The notes: a model not told the origin generated them from the sequence alone. 64,000 nucleotides of DNA from Amazonocrinis nigriterrae CENA67 (GCF_016056305.1 NZ_JAECZC010000018.1:44041-108040); one strand, 5' to 3'; numbered from the stretch's first letter, positions 16,912-25,745 are shown. Made by a program: numbers and translations.

Positions 16912-18174
16912 ATGATTATGCCAAAGCCAAAAAGCGTTTCCGGGCATATTGTTCTCACATCTCATCCTAGTCGCTTTGGCCCCAAGCCGATCCCCATTGA
17001 ATGGGGAGCAGCTGATCCGATGCAACGGGGGCCGGTAATTGCGACTCTGACTAAACAGGCACATCGCAACGTGATTGGTACTCATTCTGGCAGCTATGCG
17101 ATTTATCGCGCTTTAGCAGTTGCGAGCGGTGCTTTACAATCAGATCATCGAGCAGATTTAACGAATACATCCCCAGTAGAACATATTGGCCCACATCCTA
17201 GTTGGGCTGACCCTGAAAAGATTGTTTCTCTCGATCCATTTGGGGCGATCGCATCTGAGGTATTTACGTCATATTACGAACAGGGCTATGATATCCGCCC
17301 CACCATCGCCATCACTAAAGCTCACATTAACATGCCAGAACTGCAAGACGCTGTAGAAAAAGGGCGCTTGCAGGTGGATGGCGAGATAATGAAAGCAAAC
17401 GGTGATTTGGTGGTGACAAAAGCCGCCATTGAGCCTGTTTGGTATTTACCGGGAGTTGCCAAGCGTTTTGGCATCAAAGAAGGAGATTTGCGTCGGGCTT
17501 TATTTGAACAAACTGGGGGGATGTTCCCTGAACTAGTGACACGTTCAGATTTAGAAGTGTTTTTGCCGCCAATTGGAGGCTTGACGGTGTATATTGTCGG
17601 GGATATGGCAGCGATCGCCGATCCCGATAAACCTGTAGCTGTGCGCGTACATGATGAATGTAATGGTTCTGATGTATTTGGAAGTGATATTTGTACCTGT
17701 CGCCCCTACTTAGTACACGGTATTGAAGTCTGTGTGCAAACAGCCCAAGAAGGTGGTGTGGGGATCATTGTATATTCTCGTAAAGAAGGGCGGGCCTTGG
17801 GAGAGGTCACGAAATTCTTAGTTTATAATGCTCGCAAACGACAACAAGGAGGCGATCGCGCTGATGCCTACTTTACGCGTACAGAATGCGTCGCAGGTGT
17901 GCAAGATATGCGCTTTCAAGAACTTATGCCGGATGTGTTGCACTGGTTGGGCATTACTCGCATTGACCGCATGGTGTCTATGAGTAATATGAAGTACAAC
18001 GCTATTACTGAGGCGGGCATTGAAATTGTAGAACGGATACCAATCCCAGAGGATTTGATTCCCCAAGATGCACGGGTAGAAATTGAGGCAAAGAAAGCTG
18101 CTGGCTATTATACCACAGGGGATGTTTTAGATGCAGATAGTTTGGCTGAGGTGAAGGGGCGAAGTTTGGAATAG
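16912..18174 (+). CDS. GTP cyclohydrolase II-like protein, URC1 type (uracil catabolism)
   Basis: A 420-residue protein. The C-terminal half is a GTP cyclohydrolase II domain with zinc cysteines C250, C261 and C263 (HDEC, then DICTC), spaced exactly as in RibA, and the loop YSRKEGRALGE matching QEGRGIGL. The N-terminal ~200 residues (SGHIVLTSHPSRFGP, THSGSYAIYRAL) are not found in riboflavin enzymes but are typical of the Urc1 type. Urc1 acts in a pyrimidine-ring opening pathway from UMP. The next genes are DUF1688 (URC4) and uracil phosphoribosyltransferase, which settles the assignment by context. Spacing to URC4 is 71 bases. Riboflavin synthesis is a less likely role. Confidence 0.85.
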   Translation: MIMPKPKSVSGHIVLTSHPSRFGPKPIPIEWGAADPMQRGPVIATLTKQAHRNVIGTHSGSYAIYRALAVASGALQSDHRADLTNTSPVEHIGPHPSWADPEKIVSLDPFGAIASEVFTSYYEQGYDIRPTIAITKAHINMPELQDAVEKGRLQVDGEIMKANGDLVVTKAAIEPVWYLPGVAKRFGIKEGDLRRALFEQTGGMFPELVTRSDLEVFLPPIGGLTVYIVGDMAAIADPDKPVAVRVHDECNGSDVFGSDICTCRPYLVHGIEVCVQTAQEGGVGIIVYSRKEGRALGEVTKFLVYNARKRQQGGDRADAYFTRTECVAGVQDMRFQELMPDVLHWLGITRIDRMVSMSNMKYNAITEAGIEIVERIPIPEDLIPQDARVEIEAKKAAGYYTTGDVLDADSLAEVKGRSLE

Positions 18175-18245
18175 TTTAAGAAGGGAGTGTGGGGTGGGGA
18201 GTAGTGAAAATTTACCCTACTCCCTATATTACGAGGAGTGAAAGT

Positions 18246-19511
18246 GTGGAAATAGAAACCGCAGAGGCGCAGAGAACGCACAGAGAAGAGGGGAGGGAGG
18301 CGATCGCATATTTTCGTTCTCCAAGGGCTATTCGGGAGCGTTGTGAGCAAATATTCGCATGGGTAAATGAAGGGCATTCGCGCTATTTTGCTTGTGATTT
18401 GACGCAGTTGGAACGGGTAGCCGATTATGTGATTTCGGTGATGCGCTGCGAGTACCCGGATTTGCAAATTCCGTTTCATAGTCGTTGGCGACATTTTGAG
18501 GTAGGGAATGTACCGCGATTAAATCAATTGGAGAATCGGTTAGCAGAATTAACGCCTCTTTTCAAAGCTGCTGCTAAGTTTGATTTGGCAATTGTCAGTG
18601 TGTTGTTAGATGCTGGTGCTGGGGAAAATTGGCGATATTATGAACAGGAAACTCAGCTGAATTTGAGCCGTTCTGAAGGATTGGCTGTTGCTAGTTTTAA
18701 AATGTTTTGTCAAGGGGCTTTTTCTAGCGATAATTTATTAGAAGTTGATGCTTTAAAATTGCAAGCATTAACTGAAGCAGAACTTGCTACTGGGTTTCAA
18801 GTAAATGCAGAAAATCCCCTCGTGGGAATTGATGGACGGTGGAAATTATTACAGAAATTAGGTGAAGTTTTAGTTTCTTTACCTCATTTATTTGGTGAAG
18901 AAAAGCCTCGTCCAGGGAATTTGGTAAATTATCTGTTGAGCAAATCTGAAAATGGACAGTTAGCAGCTTCCACTGTATTCAATGCTGTTCTAGAAGGACT
19001 CAGCAACATTTGGCCAGGAAGATTAGAAATTGCTGGAGTTAATCTTGGTGATGTTTGGCAACATCCATGTTTAGAAACAGCACAATCACTTCATCCTGCA
19101 TTTGTGCCATTTCACAAACTTTCTCAGTGGTTAACATACTCTTTATTAGAACCATTACAGGAACTTGGTTTAGAAATTACTGGTCTAGATGTCCTCACGG
19201 GATTACCAGAATATCGCAATGGGGGATTATGTCTCGACTTAGGACTTATCAATATTAAAAACCAGGAGATTTTCAGATTATCTCATTCTGTAGCATCAGA
19301 AGTTATAGTTGAGTGGCGAGCTTTAACTGTAATCCTTTTAGATAAAATCGCTGCTGCAATCCGCGAAAAATTGAGTATGAATGCTGAAGAATTACCATTA
19401 GTGAAAATCCTGCAAGGGGGAACTTGGACAGCAGGACGGAAAATTGCTGCTGAACTCAGAACAGATGGTAAACCACCCTTACAAATTGTCAGTGATGGTA
19501 CAGTATTTTAA
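18246..19511 (+). CDS. DUF1688 protein, URC4 type (uracil catabolism)
   Basis: A 421-residue DUF1688 protein. The family core starts near SPRAIRERCEQIF and includes YPDLQIPFHSRWRHF, GAGENWRYYE, RSEGLAVASFKMF and FHKLSQWLTYSLLEPL. Urc4 is needed, with Urc1, for uracil breakdown in yeasts and bacteria; its exact reaction is not settled. A strong Shine-Dalgarno GAGGAG (18233-18238), seven bases before GTG 18246, fixes the start. The first ~18 codons (EIETAEAQRTHREEG) are translated from a dispersed repeat of the type CCGCAGAGGCGCAGAGAACG and have no family counterpart that I know. The gene lies between the URC1-like gene and upp. Confidence 0.85.
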   Translation: MEIETAEAQRTHREEGREAIAYFRSPRAIRERCEQIFAWVNEGHSRYFACDLTQLERVADYVISVMRCEYPDLQIPFHSRWRHFEVGNVPRLNQLENRLAELTPLFKAAAKFDLAIVSVLLDAGAGENWRYYEQETQLNLSRSEGLAVASFKMFCQGAFSSDNLLEVDALKLQALTEAELATGFQVNAENPLVGIDGRWKLLQKLGEVLVSLPHLFGEEKPRPGNLVNYLLSKSENGQLAASTVFNAVLEGLSNIWPGRLEIAGVNLGDVWQHPCLETAQSLHPAFVPFHKLSQWLTYSLLEPLQELGLEITGLDVLTGLPEYRNGGLCLDLGLINIKNQEIFRLSHSVASEVIVEWRALTVILLDKIAAAIREKLSMNAEELPLVKILQGGTWTAGRKIAAELRTDGKPPLQIVSDGTVF

Positions 19512-19513
19512 TT

Positions 19514-19665
19514 GTTATTAGTCAGTTGTTAGTTGTCAGTTGTCAGTAGTTCTTTGCTATTAACTATTAACAATTGACTACTAACCACTGACGACTGACT
19601 AATGACTAAACCATTGACAATTGACTACTAACCACTAACCACTGACAACTGACTATTGACTAAAT
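19514..19665. repeat. Heptamer (TCAGTTG / CAACTGA) array between URC4 and upp
   Basis: The left half carries TCAGTTG-type units and the right half carries the complementary CAACTGA and CCACTGA units. Transcribed RNA could therefore fold into one long imperfect hairpin. It fills the whole 155-base gap between URC4 and upp. It could reduce read-through or act as a processing site, which is inference. Confidence 0.75.
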
Positions 19666-19666
19666 C

Positions 19667-20302
19667 ATGCAAAATCAAGTCACAATTATTGAGCATCCAT
19701 TGATTCAGCATAAACTGACGCTCATGCGTAAAGCTGAAACTAGTACAACAAAATTTCGCAACCTCCTGAAGGAAATTAGTTTGTTGTTAGCTTATGAGGT
19801 AACGCGAGATTTACCGCTGAAATCTGAACAGATAAAAACACCACTGGCGGCGATGAATGCACCAGTACTTGCCCCCGATAAAAAATTGGTATTAGTTTCT
19901 ATCATGCGGGCAGGTCAGGGAATTTTGGATGGAATGTTGGAGTTGATACCATCAGCTAGGGTTGGACATATTGGTTTATACCGTGACCCGAAAACCTTAA
20001 TCCCTGTTGAGTATTATTTGAAGGTTCCCCATGATGTTGAGCAGCGAGATATGATTGTAGTTGATCCGATGCTAGCAACTGGTAATTCTGCTGTGGCAGC
20101 CGTAGAAAGGCTGAAATCAACTAATCCTTTATCAATGAAATTTGTCTGCTTACTAGCAGCACCAGAAGGTATTCAGAATTTCTGTGAGACACACCCTGAT
20201 GTGCCTATTTATGCTGCTGCTATTGATGATTATTTGGATGAACATGGCTATATTATTCCCGGACTGGGCGATGCAGGCGATCGCTTGTTTGGCACAAAAT
20301 AA
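19667..20302 (+). CDS. upp: Uracil phosphoribosyltransferase
   Basis: A 211-residue enzyme converting uracil plus PRPP to UMP. The PRPP-binding loop is [21 protein letters not shown] (shown here to 20: [19 protein letters not shown], about 128-146). The uracil-binding end is [18 protein letters not shown], the usual C-terminus. [15 protein letters not shown] (about 82-96) is also characteristic. Length and motifs are standard. It is third in order after URC1 and URC4 and would supply UMP to that pathway, as the Urc6/Fur1 partner does in yeasts. It can also serve ordinary salvage. A repeat array separates it from URC4, so partial independent expression is possible. Confidence 0.95.
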   Translation: MQNQVTIIEHPLIQHKLTLMRKAETSTTKFRNLLKEISLLLAYEVTRDLPLKSEQIKTPLAAMNAPVLAPDKKLVLVSIMRAGQGILDGMLELIPSARVGHIGLYRDPKTLIPVEYYLKVPHDVEQRDMIVVDPMLATGNSAVAAVERLKSTNPLSMKFVCLLAAPEGIQNFCETHPDVPIYAAAIDDYLDEHGYIIPGLGDAGDRLFGTK

Positions 20303-20499
20303 GCTAATACTAAGATAGAAAAAGAAAATCAGAGTAAGAGATAAATTAACAAGGGAAAAATATATTTCCTGCGCTATTTTTTATGTTGGCTTTTGCTGAG
20401 TTATCAGGTATTTATAGAGAGATAAATGCTAGATATTTTGCATGAATATGTTTTGATTAATACATACATCGATTACGAACTGCTGTTATAGCAAAGTGC

Positions 20500-20577
20500 T
20501 GATTACTAAGTGGAAACCCAGTTGTTTGTTGGCTTTGATCAATCAATATTGTCCTAACACATCTGGCTACAGCTATA
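20500..20577 (-). repeat. Dispersed 75-bp repeat, copy 2 (inverted)
   Basis: Its reverse complement starts TATAGCTGTAGCCAGATGTG and continues with TTAGGACA, TGATT, TCAAAGCC and AACTGGGTTT. It aligns without gaps to 12937-13010, with about 20 scattered differences. A 41-bp hairpin element lies about 75 bases away, as it does near copy 1. Confidence 0.75.
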
Positions 20578-20650
20578 GTGTTAGTGCAGCTAATACCGTT
20601 TCACTTTAAAGTTGATACATTTAGGAGGCAGTGCGGTCTTGGGGTGTCAC

Positions 20651-20691
20651 GCCACGTGCTTCAAGTCGGCATAGCCGCCCAACGCAGTGGC
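20651..20691 (+). repeat. 41-bp covarying hairpin element, copy 2
   Basis: Ends GCCAC / GTGGC, with inner blocks TGCTTCAA and CAACGCA and centre GTCGGC-ATA-GCCG. Same length as the other three copies. Flanking CTTGGGG and CCCCAAG extend the pairing. Confidence 0.75.
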
Positions 20692-21108
20692 TCCCCAAGT
20701 GGAGCAACTGCCGTGCAAGCAGAGGGGCAGGGGAGAAATTATTTGTATCATTAATTTAGTGAAATAGTATAAGTTGTGTCTTCTCCTAAGGCAAAACGCT
20801 ACGCTTTTTGAGCGTCAAAACGAGTGTCACCGACAGTACATTAGGTAGGAGTAAGAATCTTCTCATGTCTGGTCAATAGTTCTGCGTTTTGTAGTTTTGT
20901 ACCTGATTTACTTGCAAACTGCTGTATTTCAAATACACTGATACGTTTTTATTTCCACCTACGCAGGTACGCTTTTAAATGTTCTTGTAAGAGTAACCAC
21001 TTCATATCTAGGCGTGAAACAAAAATATGATTTATTTACCTAAAAGTAGATTTAATGACTCATCATTGGTAAACTTACAAAAGAAATTTCAACTGCACTG
21101 ATTTACTA

Positions 21109-21513
21109 ATGTCACATCCCACTATTGGACAACTTGAAAGAGAAATTACACAACGGCTTAGTTCTCTATATAATGAAATATTAGGGCAGCGTCCTAATCA
21201 AATTATTTGTCATTTCTTTGATACAGAATTAGTCATTTCTCTAGAAAATTCTGTAACCCAAACTGAACGGATTTTAATGTATGAGGGTTATGAAAATTTG
21301 GCAGAGCAAGTACGCTCATCTTTATATAAAATTCTTAAACCGCAACTCCAAGGTTTAATTGAACAAATTATTGGTAGTCCTATTATTGACCTGATGCTCA
21401 ACACTAATTTAGTTACAGGTCGTACTGGAATTATTATTGTTTTAAAACAAGTGCCTGATGTTCGTAATCCTGAATCTATTCCTAAAGTAAATTTGAAGAA
21501 TTTAGCTGATTGA
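21109..21513 (+). CDS. DUF2294 family protein
   Basis: A 134-residue protein with the DUF2294 pattern: GQLEREITQRLSSLYNEILG at the N-terminus, the hydrophobic strand ELVISLEN, and the C-terminal core LKPQLQGLIEQIIGSPI with VTGRTGIIIVLKQ. The family is widespread, about 110-130 residues, and has no firmly established reaction. It is predicted soluble. Its 3' end overlaps the 3' end of the convergent receiver-domain gene by 32 bases, so the two transcripts are complementary there. Confidence 0.8.
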   Translation: MSHPTIGQLEREITQRLSSLYNEILGQRPNQIICHFFDTELVISLENSVTQTERILMYEGYENLAEQVRSSLYKILKPQLQGLIEQIIGSPIIDLMLNTNLVTGRTGIIIVLKQVPDVRNPESIPKVNLKNLAD

Positions 21514-21883
21514 GATGGCGGCTAATCACAATTTCTAAATTCAGAAAATCGTAGGGTTTGGTAATGTAATCATCAGTACCTGACAAGATAGATAAATTAT
21601 TGTTTTGTATCAATGTTGAAGGTATTGATGCAATGATAGGAATAGTTGCAGTTTTTGGGTCTTGCTTTAAGTATTCAATTATTTGGCTACAACTCAAATC
21701 AGACAACATCATGTCTAATAATATGAGGTCAGGTTTATGTGTTTGTGCCAATATTACTGCCCTTGCTCCTTGTTTAGTACAAATACAGGATAAATTTAGT
21801 GTTTTGAGGTGAGAATCCAGTAATTCTAAATCATGTAGATTTTTTTCTACAACTAATATTACGGGTCGTCCATCCATAAGCAA
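21482..21883 (-). CDS. Single-domain response regulator (REC) with altered acidic pocket
   Basis: A 133-residue receiver domain without an output domain. The phosphoacceptor is the Asp in KPDLILLDMMLSD and the conserved lysine is in YITKPYD. The first acidic pair, normally Asp-Asp after the first strand, is Glu-Lys here (ILVVEKNLHD), so Mg binding and phosphorylation may be weak. The Thr/Ser position is Ser (IPIIASIP). The 3' end overlaps the DUF2294 gene on the other strand. There is no adjacent histidine kinase; the nearest is at 28852-30210. Confidence 0.85.
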   Translation of the reverse strand: MLMDGRPVILVVEKNLHDLELLDSHLKTLNLSCICTKQGARAVILAQTHKPDLILLDMMLSDLSCSQIIEYLKQDPKTATIPIIASIPSTLIQNNNLSILSGTDDYITKPYDFLNLEIVISRHLNQLNSSNLL

Positions 21884-22699
21884 TTAGTGACCTATAATGA
21901 AAGGCTATACACCCAAACTCTACTATGCAACCGAGAAATAACCTCGCTGATAGCAAGGTTACGTTTCCTAGAAAGCTTTTTAACGGATGTACGAGGATTC
22001 CTTCATCCGGCAAAGTGCGGCTTGAAATGGACTAACTCGTATAGAGTTTCCTAAGTTGATTGTCTAGGCTGACAATTAGGCTAGACATGAACAAGCTGGG
22101 GTAACTTCAATAAATGAATCATCCTGGTTGAAGTTGTTAACTTTTAACTGTGAGCAGCTAGCAAAAAATAATTACGATCAGACATTTTTGATTGACAAGT
22201 TGCTGATGTCAACATCAAGTAAATATTTATGGATAGCTGTCATGAACTGCGTACACAAGTAACAGATTAAATAGGGAATAGGAATAGGAATATGAATAGG
22301 GAATAGGTAAAGAATTTAACTTTGATCCTTGCCTATTTTGCCTTCTTCAAGTCAGGTGGACATAATTACATATAAAATGCCAATCACAGAAATTGCTCAG
22401 TGACAGGCTTTTCTCTTTAGCCTTCTACTTATCATCTCATAAATGTAGATTACGTCAAGCAGTAGTGCTAATTATAGAAAATATTAATATTTAATATAAT
22501 ATTAAATAATTAATCTGACCAAGCCCTTACCCTTCTCTTTCAAAGAAGCACTCCGCGTAGCTTGCTTAAGCGTAGGGGTACGGTAACGCTGTGCGAACAA
22601 GACAGGAACTCTGAACAATAAGGGGGAAATTAACCCTAAAATGGGTTACAGAACAACTAAATTTTTTTCTTAAAAGAATTATCCGTTAAGAGTTCCCTT
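21884..22699. other. 816-base spacer with repeat fragments
   Basis: The part 22095-22260 resembles the spacer at 9215-9465 (see repeat). A run near 22265-22310 is (GGGAATA)-type, and 22545-22600 carries GC-rich repeat pieces (CTCCGCGTAGCTTGCTT). No open frame of interest was seen on either strand. Confidence 0.55.
22095..22260. repeat. Segment similar to the ABC-operon spacer at 9215-9465
   Basis: Matching blocks in the same order are GGTTGAAGTTGTT (22126 and 9233), TAACTGTGA-CAG (22146 and 9260), and GTCATGAACT-CGTACAC (22239 and 9447). The blocks are diverged and of different spacing. It could be a decayed duplicate of the operon spacer or two members of one dispersed repeat. Confidence 0.5.
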
Positions 22700-23647
22700 T
22701 TAATGGCGATTTTCTGGGAAAAAAGCAACGCCTAAAGCTTTTGGAGGAGTAGATTTGCCAGCTAATCCCACCAATGCCAAAATAGCGATCGCATACGGTA
22801 ACATAGTCAAAAATTGATAGGGAATATTTGCCCCCAATGCCTGAATTCGTAATTGCAAAGCTTCTGTAGCACCAAATAATAAACAAGCTAAAGCACTACC
22901 TATAGGATGCCACCTACCAAAAATTAATGCTGCGATCGCAATAAATCCTTTACCAGCAGTCATCTGTTCTGTAAAGAATTTTATTTGCACCAAAGTCAGA
23001 TAAGCGCCTCCTAAACTGGCAAAACAGCCACTCGTCACCACAGCCCAGTATCGCACTGTTTGCACAGATACCCCAGCCGTGACGGCAGCCTGGGGATATT
23101 CTCCCACAGCGCGCAAAGTCAAACCAAAGCTGGTACGAAATAAAATATATGTAGTTAAAGCGATTAAGAATAACAATAGATATACCAGAATATCTTGCTG
23201 AAATAACAACGCGCCAATTAGGGGAATATTAGCCAGACCAGGAAAGATGATAGCGTCAATTCCTGGCAATCGCCCTGCGCTACCACCATTAAATACCAGC
23301 CTGGCCAAAAATGATGTGAACCCAGCAGTCACAAGATTAATAGCTAATCCTGATACTAATTGGTCTACGCGCAAAGTGACGCACAAAAAAGCATGGAGTA
23401 AACCGACTAATCCCCCAGCCAGCAAAGCTGCTAGGACACCAAGCCAAACATTTCCCGTGTAAAAAGTGGCAACAGCACTAGTAAAAGCACCAGTGAGCAA
23501 CATGCCTTCTAGAGCAATATTTAGCACTCCCGACCGTTCAGAGTACAATCCTCCTAAGGCAGCAAATGCTAAAGGTACAGCTAGACGTACACTAGCAACA
23601 AGGTAATCATAAAAAAAGTTGAGATGATTTTGACTGTCTAATACCAT
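22700..23647 (-). CDS. ABC permease, nucleoside type (NupQ/YufQ-like)
   Basis: A 315-residue integral membrane protein with about eight hydrophobic segments. The N-terminus RLAVPLAFAALGGLYSERSG with NIALEGMLLTGAF is diagnostic of the BPD_transp_2 permeases that import nucleosides with BmpA-type binding proteins. SFGLTLRAVGEYPQAA and GRWHPIGSALACLLFG are further family blocks. A full system needs a second permease, an ATPase and a binding protein; none is adjacent, so it is an orphan here and partners must be elsewhere. It lies 2.4 kb from upp, which fits a role in pyrimidine nucleoside supply. Confidence 0.88.
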   Translation of the reverse strand: MVLDSQNHLNFFYDYLVASVRLAVPLAFAALGGLYSERSGVLNIALEGMLLTGAFTSAVATFYTGNVWLGVLAALLAGGLVGLLHAFLCVTLRVDQLVSGLAINLVTAGFTSFLARLVFNGGSAGRLPGIDAIIFPGLANIPLIGALLFQQDILVYLLLFLIALTTYILFRTSFGLTLRAVGEYPQAAVTAGVSVQTVRYWAVVTSGCFASLGGAYLTLVQIKFFTEQMTAGKGFIAIAALIFGRWHPIGSALACLLFGATEALQLRIQALGANIPYQFLTMLPYAIAILALVGLAGKSTPPKALGVAFFPENRH

Positions 23648-24107
23648 AATTTCAGATTATCAGCTGCGCGGCGATCGCTCACAACCAATTTGGAATTAAC
23701 TACCTCTCTCGTAGAATCGGAAATACGAATCCAGTAAAACAGATTAACTAACAATAGTAGCCCTTTACTGAAAGGCGATCGCATGGACATAAAAAGAGAA
23801 ATACTGGCCATAAATACCAGCAAAATTTCTATAAAAGCGACAATACTGCCGTAGTGTTTGGTATCCCAATGAGTGCCAAAGGAATAGAATGAAAGGTACT
23901 AAAAATAGCTTGCCAAAAGGGCTGATAGTATACTGTTGACTAAATCTGGTTTGATGGCAGACGATACCCAAATTTCATCAAAAAGTAGAACAAAAATATC
24001 AGAACCTCAGGCAAGATGACGCCGATAAAAACTGCCCCGCTTGCTTGAGTCCGCATTTGTTGATTGAGAATAAACAGATTGAGAATGGCATGGCTGGGAG
24101 TATTCAT
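23638..24107 (-). pseudogene. Decayed membrane-protein gene (metal-dependent hydrolase-like)
   Basis: Reading minus from ATG 24107, the frame opens MNTPSHAILNLFILNQQ, then GAVFIGVILPEVLIFLFYFL and GYRLPSNQI. It hits an in-frame TAG (23940-23942), where Trp (TGG) would fit. The same frame continues STVYYQPFWQAIFSTFHSIP, then a shift leads to THWDTKHYGSIVAFIEILL in another frame, with a stretch apparently deleted between. The pattern resembles a cyanobacterial membrane family (SYWDxxHYG, HAIxNL) related to predicted membrane-bound metal-dependent hydrolases. At least one stop and one frameshift are present. The family call is moderate. Confidence 0.55.
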
Positions 24108-24669
24108 TATGTAAGTATGTTAAATGTACTGACCACAATCAAAACTGCTAGGTTTCCAACATTATGTGTCTTTTTGATGTCAAAAATATGGCTTGAGTGT
24201 AGCAATTTTCAATCCAGGACAGTTCTTTTTACTGATTGTCAAGAAATTCCGATATTTGTCGAGCAGGATTTATAAAAACTTATTTCTCAAACTGTTTGCT
24301 ATATATAATGAGGTTTGTAAATAAGTGTTAAGCAAAACTTATTAAAAAATATTGCAATATCTTGATTTAATTGTTAACGTGTGTATGGCAGCGATACTGG
24401 TGAACGCTCTAAATCTAAGAGAGGTAAAACCTATGAGCTATATCCATTCAGCCAATTGCGTGAAGTGTTGATTTTCAATCTGGGAAGCGAGGTTAATCTG
24501 ATTTGTATGAGCAATGCAGATTAGCCCAGGAATATATCGTTGCCAAAGGCTTATTTCCATTCTGATTTCAAAGACAACTGATGTGTCTTACCCTGACCAA
24601 GATGCCAGTAACTCTGTGTCTGTAATCACCAAGAGTACGGTAAGACCGAGATTTTGGAGGTAAAAACCG
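24108..24669. other. 562-base spacer upstream of the SDR gene
   Basis: AT-rich DNA with no clear gene. A short readable piece near 24390-24475 (codes ERSKSKRGKTYELYPFSQ in one frame) may be a coding relic but is too short to assign. The end carries the SDR ribosome site GGAGG. Confidence 0.5.
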
Positions 24670-25473
24670 ATGAATATTCAAGGTAAAATTGCCCTAATTA
24701 CTGGGGCCTCCCGTGGTATTGGACGAGCGATCGCGCTAGCACTAGCGCAAAATGGGATGAAGCGGTTAATATTGATAGCACGCGATCGCCAAAAGTTAGC
24801 CGAGGTAGCCAGTGAAATCGAGACTATGGGTGTAGAAGTTGCGATCCTTGCATTGGATTTAAGTAAACCAATAGAGGTAAACATTGCTGTTGCTCAAGTT
24901 TGGCGCAACTATGGCCCCATTCATCTGTTAGTAAATTGTGCAGGCGTAGCATACCAAAATTCGTTTCTGCAATCAAAACTATTGCAAGTACAAGAAGAAC
25001 TTTCTGTGAATTTACTGGGGATGTACACCCTTACCAGCCTCATAGCTAAACGCATGGCTAGCCAAAGACAGGGGACAATTGTCAATGTATCCAGCTTAAT
25101 GGGGAAAGTAGCTGCACCAACCATGGCGACTTATTCAGCCACAAAGTTTGCCATTTTAGGATTTACCCAAGCTTTGCGCCGAGAACTAGCTGAATATAAC
25201 ATCCGAGTAGTAGCCTTATTGCCTTCCCTCACCGACACAGACATGGTGCGCGACTTAAAATTATTTCGTTGGGTGATCCCTATGACACCCCAGCAAGTAG
25301 CTAAAGCACTCCTCGCCGGACTGCAAACAGATGCACCAGAAATATTAGTAGGATGGCAAAGTCATTTAGCTGTATGGTGTCAACGCCTCGCCCCTTGGTT
25401 GCTAGAGTTAATTTTAGAAATAGCAACACCACCAGCAACGAAAAAGCAGCAGATGGCAGAAAAACCAAGTTGA
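24670..25473 (+). CDS. Short-chain dehydrogenase/reductase (SDR)
   Basis: A 267-residue classical SDR. It has the cofactor motif TGASRGIG (about 12-19), NCAG in place of NNAG (about 89-92), the catalytic serine in NVSSLMG, and Tyr155-xxx-Lys159 (YSATK). Arg after the second strand (LIARDRQK) favours NADPH. The C-terminal ~35 residues (WCQRLAPWLLELILEIATPP) are hydrophobic and may bind membrane. Family members reduce ketones or ketoacyl groups; the substrate is unknown. It resembles ketoacyl reductases near heterocyst loci but lacks proof of that role. GGAGG eight bases upstream supports the start. Confidence 0.88.
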   Translation: MNIQGKIALITGASRGIGRAIALALAQNGMKRLILIARDRQKLAEVASEIETMGVEVAILALDLSKPIEVNIAVAQVWRNYGPIHLLVNCAGVAYQNSFLQSKLLQVQEELSVNLLGMYTLTSLIAKRMASQRQGTIVNVSSLMGKVAAPTMATYSATKFAILGFTQALRRELAEYNIRVVALLPSLTDTDMVRDLKLFRWVIPMTPQQVAKALLAGLQTDAPEILVGWQSHLAVWCQRLAPWLLELILEIATPPATKKQQMAEKPS

Positions 25474-25745
25474 TTCAGCAAAATCTCTCGTGTCAGTGAT
25501 GTTTTACTCTCAAAAAACTCAGTTTCGTTGATATCTGCACGTAAATCCTGAAAAACATTGTCATGTGATCGCCTAGCTTAGGAGCATACAGGCGATCGCA
25601 TGAAATCATTCTATTTTGGATTTTAGATTGTGAAGCGCCTTGTGCATCCAGGTTTTGCAAATCAATCTCAGTCATCAGTCATCAGTCATCAGCCATCAAC
25701 TTTAAAAAGATAAAGTATAAAAGTAAAATTTCAACTTTATCCTTC

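Larger units (their letters stand above)
20303..21108. other. 806-base repeat-bearing spacer
   Basis: It holds an inverted copy of the 75-bp repeat (20500-20577) and a 41-bp hairpin element (20651-20691) framed by CTTGGGG / CCCCAAG (20639-20645 and 20693-20699). The remainder is AT-rich. No coding sequence or RNA gene was recognised. Confidence 0.6.

Noticed and set aside
16912-18174. Calling this gene ribA (riboflavin)
   Set aside because: It has an extra N-terminal domain and no RibB part, and it is followed by DUF1688 and upp, so URC1 fits better.
22700-23647. Reading the nucleoside-type permease as a sugar or amino-acid permease
   Set aside because: The ERSGVLNIALEGMLL-type block is characteristic of nucleoside permeases; other BPD_transp_2 groups differ there.
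24670-25473. Calling the SDR gene hetN
   Set aside because: I could not find the ERGSGR motif of HetN, and no heterocyst glycolipid genes are adjacent.
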